DNA of 64,000 nucleotides from positions 124,001-188,000 of the forward strand of contig JAUIJE010000012.1 of the NCBI GenBank assembly GCA_030431455.1, given 5' to 3'. The position numbers and the translations under genes are program-made. Below, piece after piece: positions 54,939-63,331 of this stretch; the stretch's first letter is position 1; the number at the start of each line of letters is the position of its first letter. Source of the DNA: a bacterium. GTDB lineage: Bacteria > Myxococcota > UBA727 > JAUIJE01. The notes under the pieces were generated by a model. The model searched no databases and was not told the origin of the DNA. It was given only the letters and a program-made list of their open reading frames with translations.

Positions 54939-55148
54939 ATGGCGGATCGGTACGGCGCCCGCAACAAGCGTGAAATCGACAACATGATGAAGGTGCGGCG
55001 CAACGTGTTGAGCCGGCCTTGTCCCTATTGCGGAGCAAAAAAGGGCGAACGTTGTCGCAGCCCCGACGGCACCGAGCGGGTGCCGTCCAAATCGCACGCC
55101 GCCCGGCTGGGCAAGTTTGCGCTGCGAAAGCCCAAAAAAGACAAGTAA
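54939..55148 (+). CDS. Small C-C-C-H zinc-finger protein
   Basis: 69 residues. AGGA precedes the ATG. CPYCGAKKGERC (Cys28, Cys31, Cys39) followed by SHAARLGK (His53) matches a small zinc finger widespread in actinobacteria and phages. The basic N- and C-termini would suit nucleic-acid binding. It heads a three-gene unit with a TipAS-domain protein 14 bases downstream. Confidence 0.75.
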   Translation: MADRYGARNKREIDNMMKVRRNVLSRPCPYCGAKKGERCRSPDGTERVPSKSHAARLGKFALRKPKKDK

Positions 55149-55162
55149 CCTCTGCGGTCATC

Positions 55163-55693
55163 ATGACCGATGAGAATGAGCGCGAGGCCGAGGCACGCTG
55201 GGGATCGACCCCGGCGTATCGCGAGTCGCAACGACGCTGGTCGAGCTACGGCGAACAGGACAAGGCGGCGCTGCAGCAAGAGAGCGACGAGATCGTCGAC
55301 GACATGGCCGCGGTGATGCACACCGGGGCCTCGCCCGACAGCCGCGCGGCCCGTGCGGTGGCGGAGCGCCATCGCCGGCACATCGAGACCTGGTTTTATC
55401 CCTGCGACCACTGGATGCACGCCCAGGTCGCGGAGATGTACGTTTACGATGACCGGTTCAAGGATTTTTACGAACGGCGGGCGGAGGGCCTGGCCGCGTT
55501 TTTTTCCGCTGCGGTGGAGGCCAACACCTTGGTCGAGGCCGGGGCGGTGCAGGTCGACAGCGCGCTCGATCAGGTCAAGGCGGCGGCGGGCCTGCGGGCG
55601 GCGCCGGCGGCCCATCCGGCGGACACCGCGCACCAGGAGCGCGCGGCCCCCGTCGAGGCCGAAGCGGCCGGCGCGGACAAGGCGGACCCATGA
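55163..55693 (+). CDS. Stand-alone TipAS-domain protein
   Basis: 176 residues. The segment from SQRRWSSYGEQDKAALQQES through HRRHIETWFYPCDHWMHAQVAEMYVYDDRFKDFYERRAEGLAAF is the TipAS fold (the antibiotic-recognition domain of TipA regulators), but the MerR DNA-binding part is absent. The last ~50 residues are an Ala-rich disordered tail. In TipA this domain traps thiopeptides, so sequestration of a cyclic peptide or other ligand is a fair guess. Confidence 0.82.
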   Translation: MTDENEREAEARWGSTPAYRESQRRWSSYGEQDKAALQQESDEIVDDMAAVMHTGASPDSRAARAVAERHRRHIETWFYPCDHWMHAQVAEMYVYDDRFKDFYERRAEGLAAFFSAAVEANTLVEAGAVQVDSALDQVKAAAGLRAAPAAHPADTAHQERAAPVEAEAAGADKADP

Positions 55694-56373
55694 GCCACCC
55701 GCGTTTTCCCCACGGCCCCTGGCACCCGGTGACCGAGGGCTTGTGGATGGTGACCGGCAGCCAAGACCTCCCGATTCCGCGCAATATGATTGTGTGGCGC
55801 ACGGCCCAAGACGAACTCGTGATCTACAGCGGGGTGGCGCTGGGTGACGACGCGATGGCCGAGCTGGAGGGGTGGGGCACACCGCGGCACTTGGTGGTGC
55901 CTCACTATTTCCACGTCCGGGACGCGGCGTGGTTCGCCCATCGCTATCCCCAGATGGACGTCTACGCGCTCCCGGATGCGGCCGGCCGGTTGCCCGAGGA
56001 CCTGCAGGCGCGGGTTCGGCCTCCGCGGGACTTGACCGCTTGTGGCCTCCAGGTGGAGGTCGTGCCCGGGATGAAGTACGGGGAGGTCATGCTCGCGATC
56101 CCGGTGTCGGATACATGGGCATTGGTGTTCACGGACGTGTTCTCTTGTGGCCGGGCGCCCCAGCTGGTGGCGCGGTGGCTGGGGCCGCCCCGGGGCCTGG
56201 GGGTGCCGCGGGTGGTGAAGTTCGGGCAGGTGGGGGACAAAGCGGCGGTGAAGGCGTTCTTTCGAGACCTTCCCGGTCGCTATTCCCCATTGCGCTGGGT
56301 GCTCAGCGCCCACGGCGAGGTGTTCGAGGGCGACGGGGCCGAGGCGTTGGCCCTGGCCGCGGACCGGCTCTGA
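55690..56373 (+). CDS. DUF4336-like protein of metallo-beta-lactamase fold
   Basis: 227 residues; ATGA overlap with the TipAS gene. LWMVTGSQDLPIPRNMIVWR and LVIYSGVALGDDAMAELEGWG followed by HLVVPHYFHVRDAAWFAHRYP resemble DUF4336, a family related to metallo-beta-lactamases in which the HxHxDH motif has decayed. Only two or three candidate ligand His are left here, so metal catalysis is doubtful. Confidence 0.65.
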   Translation: MSHPRFPHGPWHPVTEGLWMVTGSQDLPIPRNMIVWRTAQDELVIYSGVALGDDAMAELEGWGTPRHLVVPHYFHVRDAAWFAHRYPQMDVYALPDAAGRLPEDLQARVRPPRDLTACGLQVEVVPGMKYGEVMLAIPVSDTWALVFTDVFSCGRAPQLVARWLGPPRGLGVPRVVKFGQVGDKAAVKAFFRDLPGRYSPLRWVLSAHGEVFEGDGAEALALAADRL

Positions 56374-56383
56374 CCGCAGGGGG

Positions 56384-56955
56384 TCAGGTCCAGTGCAAGG
56401 TGAACCGCAGGGTCCGACCGTCGTCGACCGCGACCTGCGTGCGGCCCCGCACCCCCACAACCCAAAGGACGCGTCGAACGCGCCGGCCATGCCCTCGACA
56501 TAGGTCGCCGAGCCGGTCATCTCAGGGGGGGCGCCGTCGACGCACAGCTCCACGGTCTGGTCGTCGAGCACGGTGCGCCGCATGACCCCGCAGTTGCGGT
56601 ACAGGCCGTCGTAGCCGCGGGGAAAAATCTTCACCACCCCGCCCGGGGTCAGGCCGAACACGCGCAGGGCCCCCACCAACGGGCGCAGCATGGGCGTGTC
56701 CGCCGCGCGCTCGAGCCCTTCCCGGGCCCAGTTGCGCACCGCCTCGACCCCACAGCGGGCGGCGATGGCGTGGGTGAGCTGGGTGTCGACATCGATCGAC
56801 ACCCACCGGTTGCCCGGCATGTACGAGACCTCGGCGAGGACCTCGGGGTCGAGCGCCCGGCGCACGTCCGCCGCGACCTCCGCCCCCAACAGCGTCAACG
56901 CGTCGAGGTTAGACTGCAGCAGCATTGCGCGAATGAGGGGAGGGGACTCCGCCAT
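56384..56955 (-). pseudogene. DUF2378 (TIGR02265)-type gene with one-base frameshift
   Basis: The first ~155 codons read MAESPPLIRAMLLQ and later FPRGYDGLYRNCGVMRR, VLDDQTVELCVDGAPPEM and EGMAGAFDASFG, as in the ~190-residue DUF2378 family of Myxococcus. The frame then runs out of sense, while another frame continues GVRGRTQVAVDDGRTLRFTL and reaches a TGA at 56384. The break falls at a run of five G (minus strand) at 56452-56456; one more G would restore a 190-residue protein. Either an assembly error in a homopolymer or a recent mutation. Confidence 0.7.
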
Positions 56956-57008
56956 GCTTCACGGTACCAGCCGCGGGGCGGCCCCGGCGCGGGGGCGGGC
57001 GGCTTGCG

Positions 57009-57494
57009 TCAGCCTGAAGCAGCCCCGGACCCGTCCCGGGCGAGGAACTGGCGCAGGCCCTTGTCCGCTTGTTTTTGGACCTTGCCCTGCAGCATCGGCG
57101 TCCAGCCCAACAACAAGCCCGGCACCCCCAGGGCTTGGCGCGACCACCGCCAAAAGCCGAAGTGGTCGGTGTGGCTTGTGATCTGCCCATCCTCGACGAC
57201 AATGTCCGCGTCGATGATGTTGTGCACCTTCCGGCCGGTGGCGGAGAACGTGTACCAGGCCTGCCAGCGCGTGCGCACGTGGCCGTCCTGCTGCGTGGGG
57301 GGCGTGTGCTCGATGCGCAGGTCATCGGCGCGCGCGGTGAGCATGCGCCACATCGCCCCCGCTTCGGCCCCGGTGAGCGCGGGGAAGACCGGATCGGAGA
57401 ACCGACCCGAGGGGGCGTACAGGGCGGCCATCGCGTCCCCGTCGCGGGCGGCAAAGGCGGTGTACAGGCGGTCGACGACAGCAACAGGTTCCAT
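57009..57494 (-). CDS. SnoaL-like (NTF2-fold) protein
   Basis: 161 residues. VDRLYTAFAARDGDAMAALYAP at the N-terminus, then FSDPVF, a central RWQAWYTFSATGRKVHN and DADIVVEDGQITSHTDHFGFWRW make the cone-shaped NTF2/SnoaL fold. Members are isomerases, cyclases or binding proteins; no catalytic residue set can be assigned. Confidence 0.85.
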   Translation of the reverse strand: MEPVAVVDRLYTAFAARDGDAMAALYAPSGRFSDPVFPALTGAEAGAMWRMLTARADDLRIEHTPPTQQDGHVRTRWQAWYTFSATGRKVHNIIDADIVVEDGQITSHTDHFGFWRWSRQALGVPGLLLGWTPMLQGKVQKQADKGLRQFLARDGSGAASG

Positions 57495-57611
57495 GGCGGC
57501 ACGCTACGCCGGCCGGCGCGCAGATGCACGAGCGGAGCCGAGCAGCGTGAGAACTGCCGGGTACTTCCGGTCGCGGCACGGGTGGGCGCACCGGGCCCGG
57601 CCCGACCGTCC

Positions 57612-57624
57612 TGCACATACATTG
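57612..57624 (-). repeat. Intergenic copy of CAATG-N4-TGCA motif
   Basis: CAATGTATGTGCA on the minus strand, between the SnoaL-like gene and the next lipoprotein gene. The only exact copy lying clearly outside a gene. Confidence 0.5.
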
Positions 57625-57679
57625 TGGGCCCGGGGCGCGCCCCTCGCCGGCGAGGGCCCGCGCCTGGTCCGGTGCCGCC

Positions 57680-58357
57680 TCACTGGCTGAGGGTGAACAC
57701 GCCGTCGATCGAGCAGCCGATGATCGGTTCCCAGCTGGTGAGGCCAAGAACCTCGCTGGCCACGGTGGGGCAGTCGTCGTCATCGGCGAGCGGCACCTCG
57801 TCGATGTCGATGAAAAACTCGATCTCGGCCTCGGTCCGCGACCGGATGGTGCCGCGGAAATCGGTGCGGAACTCCAGGGTGCACACGTAGCCCTCGGGGC
57901 CGTAGTTGACCTCGTACTCGTTTTGGAACCGGAACTCGCCGTCGTCGTCGACTTCCCCCTCGTCGAGGCCCACCACCCGGATGGCCCGGGGCGAGGTCTC
58001 CAGCGTCGAGTTTTTGGGGAAGTAGCCGTTGTAGTCGATGCCACAGTTGTTGTCGGTGAACTGGCCAGACTCGGTGATGTAATTGCCCGAGAGGAGCACG
58101 GCCTCGTCGTGGCAGACCTCGTCCCACTCCCCCTCCCAGGTGCACAGCGACGACTGGTCGATGGTCTCTTCGCATTGCACCGCGTCGGTGTCGTTGCCGC
58201 AGGCGTAGAACATCTCGTTGAGGCAGCAGCGGTGCGCGGGCTCGCGGGGGCCCGCGTCCGCGGGATCGGGGTCGTCGCCGGGATCGATGCTGCCGGCACA
58301 GCCGCCCGCCACGACGAACACCGCCAGAACAAAACCCACCGCACGCGCACGTTCCAT
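57680..58357 (-). CDS. Cys-containing lipoprotein of unknown function
   Basis: 225 residues. GGAGG is 4-8 bases before the ATG; lipobox VVAGGC at residue 20. Residues ~40-85 contain CC, CGND, CEET, CTWEGEWDEVC, then a mostly beta C-terminal domain. No family recognised. Confidence 0.8.
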   Translation of the reverse strand: MERARAVGFVLAVFVVAGGCAGSIDPGDDPDPADAGPREPAHRCCLNEMFYACGNDTDAVQCEETIDQSSLCTWEGEWDEVCHDEAVLLSGNYITESGQFTDNNCGIDYNGYFPKNSTLETSPRAIRVVGLDEGEVDDDGEFRFQNEYEVNYGPEGYVCTLEFRTDFRGTIRSRTEAEIEFFIDIDEVPLADDDDCPTVASEVLGLTSWEPIIGCSIDGVFTLSQ

Positions 58358-58518
58358 GTGACCTCCGGGGCCAGTAGACCGCGCGCTGGCGGACGCGGCC
58401 AGACATTTTGCGCCAACCCGACCTGTCCGCGGCCGGCCGCGCCCCGGCGGCCCGACCCCGGCAGGCGACGCGGGGCAGGGGTGCTACAGGAGACCGGACC
58501 CCTTCCCCGGAGCCCGCG

Positions 58519-59979
58519 ATGACCAAGCGCCGCCCCCACGCCCCGAAGACGATCACCCGGCGCGACGCCCTCAAGACGATGTCCGCGGCGTCGGCCGCGG
58601 CGATGTGGCCGGCGGCGGGGTGTGGCCCCGGCGCCGATGGCGAGCCCCCCGCGCGGGTGCCCCTCGACGAGGCCATCGACACCGTGGTGGTGATCATGAT
58701 GGAGAACCGCTCGTTTGATCACACCTACGGCGGGTTGACCGTCGACGAGGGGCGCACCGATCTCGACGGTCTGCGCGCGGACATGAGCAACCCGCTCAAC
58801 GATGGCACCCCGGTGTTCCCCGCCCCGGTGACGACCCTCTGCGCCAAGGACCCGGCCCACGGATGGAACCCATCGCACCGGCAATGGGGCGAGGGGGCCA
58901 ACGATGGGTTCGTGGCCGTGCATGAAAACCGATACGGCCTCGACGTGGCGCCCGAGGCGATGAGCTACCTGACCCGGACCGAGCAGCCCACGACCTACGC
59001 CCTCGCCGAGCAAGGCGCGATCTGCCAGCGCTGGTTCTCGTCGGTGATGGGCCCCACCTGGCCCAATCGCTACTACGCGGGCTGCGCGACCTCGATGGGC
59101 AACAAGAGCAACGACGCCATCGTCGACGAAATCCCCACGCACTTCGAGCGGGTCTGGCGCAGCAAGCGCCCCTTCGCCAACTACTACGGCAACTTCCCGT
59201 TCTTCGCGCTCAACGCCCGGTTGCGGCTGTCCGACCCGGAGTTTCAATACCTCGAGCAGTTTTACGTCGACGCGGCCGAGGGCAACCTCCCGCCCTTCGT
59301 GTGGATCGACCCCGTGTACGGTCGCAACGACGATCACCCCCCCGCGCACCCTTTGGCCGGGCAGGTGCTGATTCAGAGCATCTACCAGGCTTTGGTGGAC
59401 TCGCCCCACTGGGAGCGATGCCTATTCATTGTCACGTACGACGAGCACGGGGGCTACTTTGACCACGTCTCGCCGCCGACCACCGCGGACGAGCGCGCCG
59501 GGGATGGGTTTGACCAGCTCGGCTTTCGGGTCCCGACGTTTATGGCCAGCCCCTGGATCAAGCCCGGGACGGTCGACGACACCGTGTACGACCACACGTC
59601 CATCTACGCGTCGCTGGCGTCGCTGTGGGAGCTGGAGCCGCTCACCGCCCGCGATGCCGCGGCCAACACCTTCTGGGACGTCATCGACCGGGACGCCATC
59701 GACCGGGGCGAGCCGTATCCCCCGGTGACCCTCGCGCCCATCGAAGCCAGCGACGACGAAATCTACGCCCCCGAGTGCTTGGCGCTCACCGACGTGGTGC
59801 CCACCTTCAGCGCGGGGGGCCCGGGGCCGGGGGGGCTCACCGGACAGCCGGAGCTCGAGCAGTTCGCCGCCGCCCACTACGCGGGCCACGAGAAGAACCG
59901 CATCGCCCAGACCGACGCGGTCTACCGAAGGCTCCTCGAGATCGCCGAGGCCCAAGGTGTGCTGGTTCGGAAAGGCTGA
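58519..59979 (+). CDS. Phospholipase C/acid phosphatase-type phosphoesterase, Tat-exported
   Basis: 486 residues. The N-terminus TRRDALKTMSAASAAA is a twin-arginine signal followed by a possible lipobox GCGPG. The metal-site motif VVVIMMENRSFDHTYGG near residue 60, FIVTYDEHGGYFDHVSPP near 305 and VYDHTSIYASLASLWEL near 355 define the PLC/AcpA phosphoesterase family. It should hydrolyse phospholipids or phosphomonoesters outside the cell membrane. Confidence 0.9.
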   Translation: MTKRRPHAPKTITRRDALKTMSAASAAAMWPAAGCGPGADGEPPARVPLDEAIDTVVVIMMENRSFDHTYGGLTVDEGRTDLDGLRADMSNPLNDGTPVFPAPVTTLCAKDPAHGWNPSHRQWGEGANDGFVAVHENRYGLDVAPEAMSYLTRTEQPTTYALAEQGAICQRWFSSVMGPTWPNRYYAGCATSMGNKSNDAIVDEIPTHFERVWRSKRPFANYYGNFPFFALNARLRLSDPEFQYLEQFYVDAAEGNLPPFVWIDPVYGRNDDHPPAHPLAGQVLIQSIYQALVDSPHWERCLFIVTYDEHGGYFDHVSPPTTADERAGDGFDQLGFRVPTFMASPWIKPGTVDDTVYDHTSIYASLASLWELEPLTARDAAANTFWDVIDRDAIDRGEPYPPVTLAPIEASDDEIYAPECLALTDVVPTFSAGGPGPGGLTGQPELEQFAAAHYAGHEKNRIAQTDAVYRRLLEIAEAQGVLVRKG

Positions 59980-60037
59980 GCGAAGCGGACGAATCCCTTG
60001 ACAAGGCCGCGTGCGGGGGCGATGAAGAAGCCGCGCT

Positions 60038-60114
60038 GCGCCCGTAGCTCAGCTGGATAGAGCATCTGACTACGAATCAGAAGGTCGGACGTTCGAATCG
60101 TTCCGGGCGCGCCA
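60038..60114 (+). tRNA. tRNA-Arg(ACG)
   Basis: Begins GCGCCCGTAGCTCAGCTGGA; anticodon loop CTACGAA with ACG; T-loop GTTCGAATC; acceptor GCGCCCG pairs with CGGGCGC; discriminator G and encoded CCA. It is followed at once by a terminator. Confidence 0.97.
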
Positions 60115-60122
60115 ACACAAAA

Positions 60123-60149
60123 CCTCCGCTTCGGCGGAGGTTTTGTTTT
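60123..60149 (+). terminator. Terminator of tRNA-Arg
   Basis: CCTCCGC, loop TTCG, GCGGAGG, then TTTTGTTTT. Three more copies of this hairpin occur downstream at about 60283, 60418 and 60578 as part of the repeat array. Confidence 0.92.
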
Positions 60150-60640
60150 GGCGCGCCCGAAACGACTCGAACGTGTCCGCGCCTGCGGCGCGGCGTTCAC
60201 GTTTTTTCATGGGGTCTTGGGAAGACCCCCTCGCCGTCTTCGCCGGCTCACCCCCAAAGGGGGTTCCGGTGCGCGACAGGACCCTCCGCTTCGGCGGAGG
60301 TTTTGTTTTGGCGCGCCCGAAAAACGCGGCGTTCACGTCTTGTCAGGGGGTCTTGGGAAGACCCCCTCGCCGGCTTCGCCGGCTCACCCCCAAAGGGGTT
60401 CCGGTGCGCGACAGGACCCTCCGCTTCGGCGGAGGTTTTGTTTTGGCGCGCCCGAAACGACTCGAACGTGTCCGCGCCTGCGGCGCGGCGTTCACGTTTT
60501 GTCAGGGGGTCTTGGGAAGACCCCCTCGCCGGCTTCGCCGGCTCACCCCCAAAAGGGGTTCCGGTGCGCGACAGGACGCTCCGCTTCGGCGGAGGTTTTG
60601 TTTTGGCGCGCCCGAAAAACGCGGCGTTCACGTCTCTGGG
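60123..60640. repeat. 295-bp tandem repeat of terminators and inverted tRNA-Arg 3' ends
   Basis: The hairpin plus TGGCGCGCCCGAAA recurs at 60123, 60283, 60418 and 60578, so spacings are 160, 135 and 160 bases: two tandem copies of a 295-bp unit, the second cut short. The first and third copies carry TGGCGCGCCCGAAACGACTC followed by GAACGTGTCC, an inverted, slightly changed copy of the tRNA-Arg T-arm, acceptor and CCA. The second and fourth keep only the acceptor part. Each unit also has the hairpin GGGGTCTTGGGAAGACCCC and a GCCGGC-rich stem. I see no gene here. Confidence 0.85.
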
Positions 60641-60846
60641 GGCGACAGCAATGTCATTGTGGTGTGGCGAAGCTGACGAAGCGGAATCTCTGAAACCCTC
60701 GCTTCGGACACCACCGGTTTGGAACACACGCGCGCGAAGGTTGCGGCGCCAAAGGCGGCGTGCCGTTCTGCGGGCAGAAGAGCCATCGCCGCGCGGCTCG
60801 CTATTCACATTTCGGTGGGCGGACGCGTGCTCGACTCGATCGTCGA
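60641..60846. other. Non-coding stretch with near-palindrome CAATGTCATTG
   Basis: After the repeat array there is the word CAATGTCATTG at 60649-60659; beyond that I see no gene, promoter or terminator up to the lipoprotein stop. Confidence 0.4.
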
Positions 60847-61422
60847 CTACTGAGGCTGGCCCTCACACACCGGCGCCGCGCGTTTCCGAATATCCAGTAA
60901 ATTCCAGGTATTGGAGCCGTGGTTGCCGATGTGAAAGCAGATGTTGGTCCCGGCGGGATACGCCGCCTCGATCGGCACCACCGCGTTGAGCAAGTCTCCT
61001 TCGCTGGGGATCGGCACGTCGGTGGTGAACACCACGTCGTCGTCGAGGGCCAACCCCACATGTGCGACCCCGCCCAAGAACGAGGTCTGGGAGAACCAGA
61101 ACACCTCCATCGAAAGCTCGTCGCCGGGCTGGAGCGCCGCCGGAAGCCGCTGCTGGACCGTGGCCCAGTTGCAGGTGCCGGTCTCCAAAGTCCAGGAGTG
61201 GCGGCCGTCGATGTCCTCTATTTCGGTGTTCGACGCGTCGCAGGGCATGATCGTCTGCCCGTCCGCCTGGGCGAAGGGATCCATCTCCATCGGGACCGCT
61301 TCCCAAAGCTCATGTTGGACCACCGAGTGTGCCGGCGGCTCCACACAGCGCCCCCCGCAGCCCCCGGCGCTTCCGGCGACGACGACGCAGAGCAAAGAAC
61401 CGAGCGCTTGTTTGTTGCGCAT
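60847..61422 (-). CDS. Lipoprotein of unknown function
   Basis: 191 residues. Lipobox VVVAGSAGGC at residue 22. A beta-sandwich-like body with two or three disulphides (CDASN, GTCNW, NICFH) and the segment LSMEVFWFSQTSFLGGVAHVGLAL, which looks like a carbohydrate-binding-like or copper-associated jelly roll, but no family can be named. Divergent from the next gene with 30 bases between starts. Confidence 0.75.
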   Translation of the reverse strand: MRNKQALGSLLCVVVAGSAGGCGGRCVEPPAHSVVQHELWEAVPMEMDPFAQADGQTIMPCDASNTEIEDIDGRHSWTLETGTCNWATVQQRLPAALQPGDELSMEVFWFSQTSFLGGVAHVGLALDDDVVFTTDVPIPSEGDLLNAVVPIEAAYPAGTNICFHIGNHGSNTWNLLDIRKRAAPVCEGQPQ

Positions 61423-61452
61423 GGCACCATGGTAGCCTGATCGGGGAGAGAA

Positions 61453-62187
61453 ATGTCGAGGACGAAGGCACTGATCTGCGGGGTGTGGCTGTTGCTCTGC
61501 GGCGGCTGTCCGCCGGAAGAACCGAGCACCTGCGACCCGGAGTTTGTGGGCACCGAGGGCGAGCCGGTCGAGCTCAGCATCGTGCATCGCTCCGTCACCG
61601 GCGAGTTGATCGAGGCCGAGGAGGGCGGCGACGTGCAACTCTTCCGGCCCCCGCAGGGCGGCAAGGTGTTTCTCACCGCCGCGCGGGTCCGCAACGTCGA
61701 AAAGTGTGGGCTTCGGCTGCGGGCGGCGCTCATCGACAACGATTCCGGACGGGTGTTGGGCCTCGAAGGGCGGCCATATCCGGTGAAGACGGTGGACGGC
61801 TGGTTTGAGCCCTTGAGCGCGACCTCGTTGTCCAGCTGGGCCAATGTGCCTGCATGTCCCAGCCGGGCCGCCTCCAAGCAGGTCGATGGCAACAGCTACA
61901 CGCTGAATGTGCACGTCGAAGACACCAACGGCAACGTCGGCGAGACCGAGATGCAGGTCGTGCCGCGGTGCGTGCAGCCCGGGTTCTTGGGCGAACAATG
62001 TCGTTGCGAATGCCGCGCGGACTACACCTTGGGCGACCGCTGCGAAGAGGACGGCGGGGTGCTGGACGGCGGCGGCCAGGACGCCGCCCAAGACGCGGCC
62101 CAGCCGGATGCGGCGCAATCACTCGATGCGGGGGCCCACGCCCTCGACGCATCCGCGGTCGAGGACGCCGCGGGTGGCAACGGATAG
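61453..62187 (+). CDS. Lipoprotein with EGF-like and Ala-Asp tail
   Basis: 244 residues. GGGAGAG precedes the ATG; lipobox LLLCGGC at residue 19. A beta domain, then CVQPGFLGEQCRCECRADYTLGDRC, an EGF-like segment, and a C-terminal DAAQ/DAG/DAS tail of low complexity. First of three lipoprotein genes in a row (gaps 26 and 23 bases). Carries a CAATG-N4-TGCA site. Confidence 0.78.
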   Translation: MSRTKALICGVWLLLCGGCPPEEPSTCDPEFVGTEGEPVELSIVHRSVTGELIEAEEGGDVQLFRPPQGGKVFLTAARVRNVEKCGLRLRAALIDNDSGRVLGLEGRPYPVKTVDGWFEPLSATSLSSWANVPACPSRAASKQVDGNSYTLNVHVEDTNGNVGETEMQVVPRCVQPGFLGEQCRCECRADYTLGDRCEEDGGVLDGGGQDAAQDAAQPDAAQSLDAGAHALDASAVEDAAGGNG

Positions 62188-62213
62188 GCCACCATCGTGG
62201 CAAGGGGGACGAG

Positions 62214-63308
62214 ATGAGGACCACCAACCAACGAAACCGCACCCTGCGCGTCGGCCCCGTGGTCGTCGGCGCGGCCATGGTCTGTTTGGCGCTGGCCACC
62301 GGATGCCCTCCCACCGAGTTCACGCTCGACATGGAAGAGCTCACCGCCGAGGAAGGCCTCAGCCTGCGCATCCCCGCCTTCGAGGTGCCCTACGGCGAAG
62401 AGGTCCAGGACTGCTATTTCATGGAGGTGCCCGACCTCAACGGCGATGGTTCGGACATTTGGATCGGCCGCAGCCTGGTGGGCATGAATCCCGGTAGCCA
62501 CCATTTCAACATCCACCGCGTCACCACCGAGACCGAGCTGCGCATGGAGGATGGGGTCGACTTCGACATGGGCGGTACCCCCACGAAGCTCGTCAAAGGG
62601 GGCCCTTGCTTCGACAGCTCCAACTTCAATGAGTGGCCCCTGGTGGTGAACAGCCAGACCTCCACCGAGGAGAACCCGTATCTGGACTGGACGCTCCCCG
62701 AGGGCGTCGCGTTCCGGCTGACCCCCGGCGAGATTCTCATGCTCCAACCCCACTACGTGAACATCTCGCACCAGGACACGCCTTACATGGGCCGGGTGTA
62801 CATCAACTTCTACCGGGACGAGGAGACCGACCCCGTCGAGCTCGGCACGCTGTTCGGCACACAGCAGTCCATCCGGGTCTGCCAGTCATCGCCGGACAGC
62901 ACCTACTACGGCACGTGTGCGTTCCCCGCCGCCGACAACATTCGCATTGCCGCGATCAACGGCCACTTCCACCTCCGGGGCGAGCGGTTCTCCATCGCGA
63001 CCTGGGACGGCGTCAGCCTCGACCCACCGCCCGAAGAGGACGAGTTCTATCTCAGCTATTCGTGGGAAGACCCGGTCATGGACGTCAACCTGGACATCCC
63101 CGTCGAGGAGGGTGGGGGCATCTGGTGGACGTGTGAATACGAGTGGCGAGAGCCGGCCACCGGCTGCGATATCGTGAACAGCGAGGACGACGAGCAGCAG
63201 GGTGATTGCTGTTATACGTTTGGGCCCCACGTGGAGTACCAGGAGCATTGCAACATCTTCCTGTACTACTGGCCCAAACAAGAGAGCGGCGACATCTTCT
63301 GCAACTGA
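62214..63308 (+). CDS. PHM-like copper monooxygenase-fold lipoprotein
   Basis: 364 residues. Lipobox LALATGC at residue 31. The His layout GSHHFNIHRV, then MLQPHYVNISHQDTP, then AINGHFHLRGERF resembles the two-domain copper type II ascorbate-dependent monooxygenases (PHM/DBM), in which an HH pair binds one copper and an HxH plus a further ligand the other. C-terminal cysteines (CDIVN, GDCCYTF, HCNIF) probably form disulphides. Reaction not known. Flanked by other lipoproteins in one likely operon. Confidence 0.6.
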   Translation: MRTTNQRNRTLRVGPVVVGAAMVCLALATGCPPTEFTLDMEELTAEEGLSLRIPAFEVPYGEEVQDCYFMEVPDLNGDGSDIWIGRSLVGMNPGSHHFNIHRVTTETELRMEDGVDFDMGGTPTKLVKGGPCFDSSNFNEWPLVVNSQTSTEENPYLDWTLPEGVAFRLTPGEILMLQPHYVNISHQDTPYMGRVYINFYRDEETDPVELGTLFGTQQSIRVCQSSPDSTYYGTCAFPAADNIRIAAINGHFHLRGERFSIATWDGVSLDPPPEEDEFYLSYSWEDPVMDVNLDIPVEEGGGIWWTCEYEWREPATGCDIVNSEDDEQQGDCCYTFGPHVEYQEHCNIFLYYWPKQESGDIFCN

Positions 63309-63331
63309 GCGGGCCGCCGCAGGGGGAGACG

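Noticed and set aside
55570-56372. Continuation of the DUF2378-type minus-strand frame far past 56384
   Set aside because: It turns into antisense of the DUF4336-like gene with no family match; the sensible C-terminus lies in another frame and ends at 56384.
60143-60989. Plus-strand ORFs across the repeat array
   Set aside because: They read repeated terminator and tRNA-like sequence in three frames; products such as RRRFCFGAPE simply mirror the repeats.
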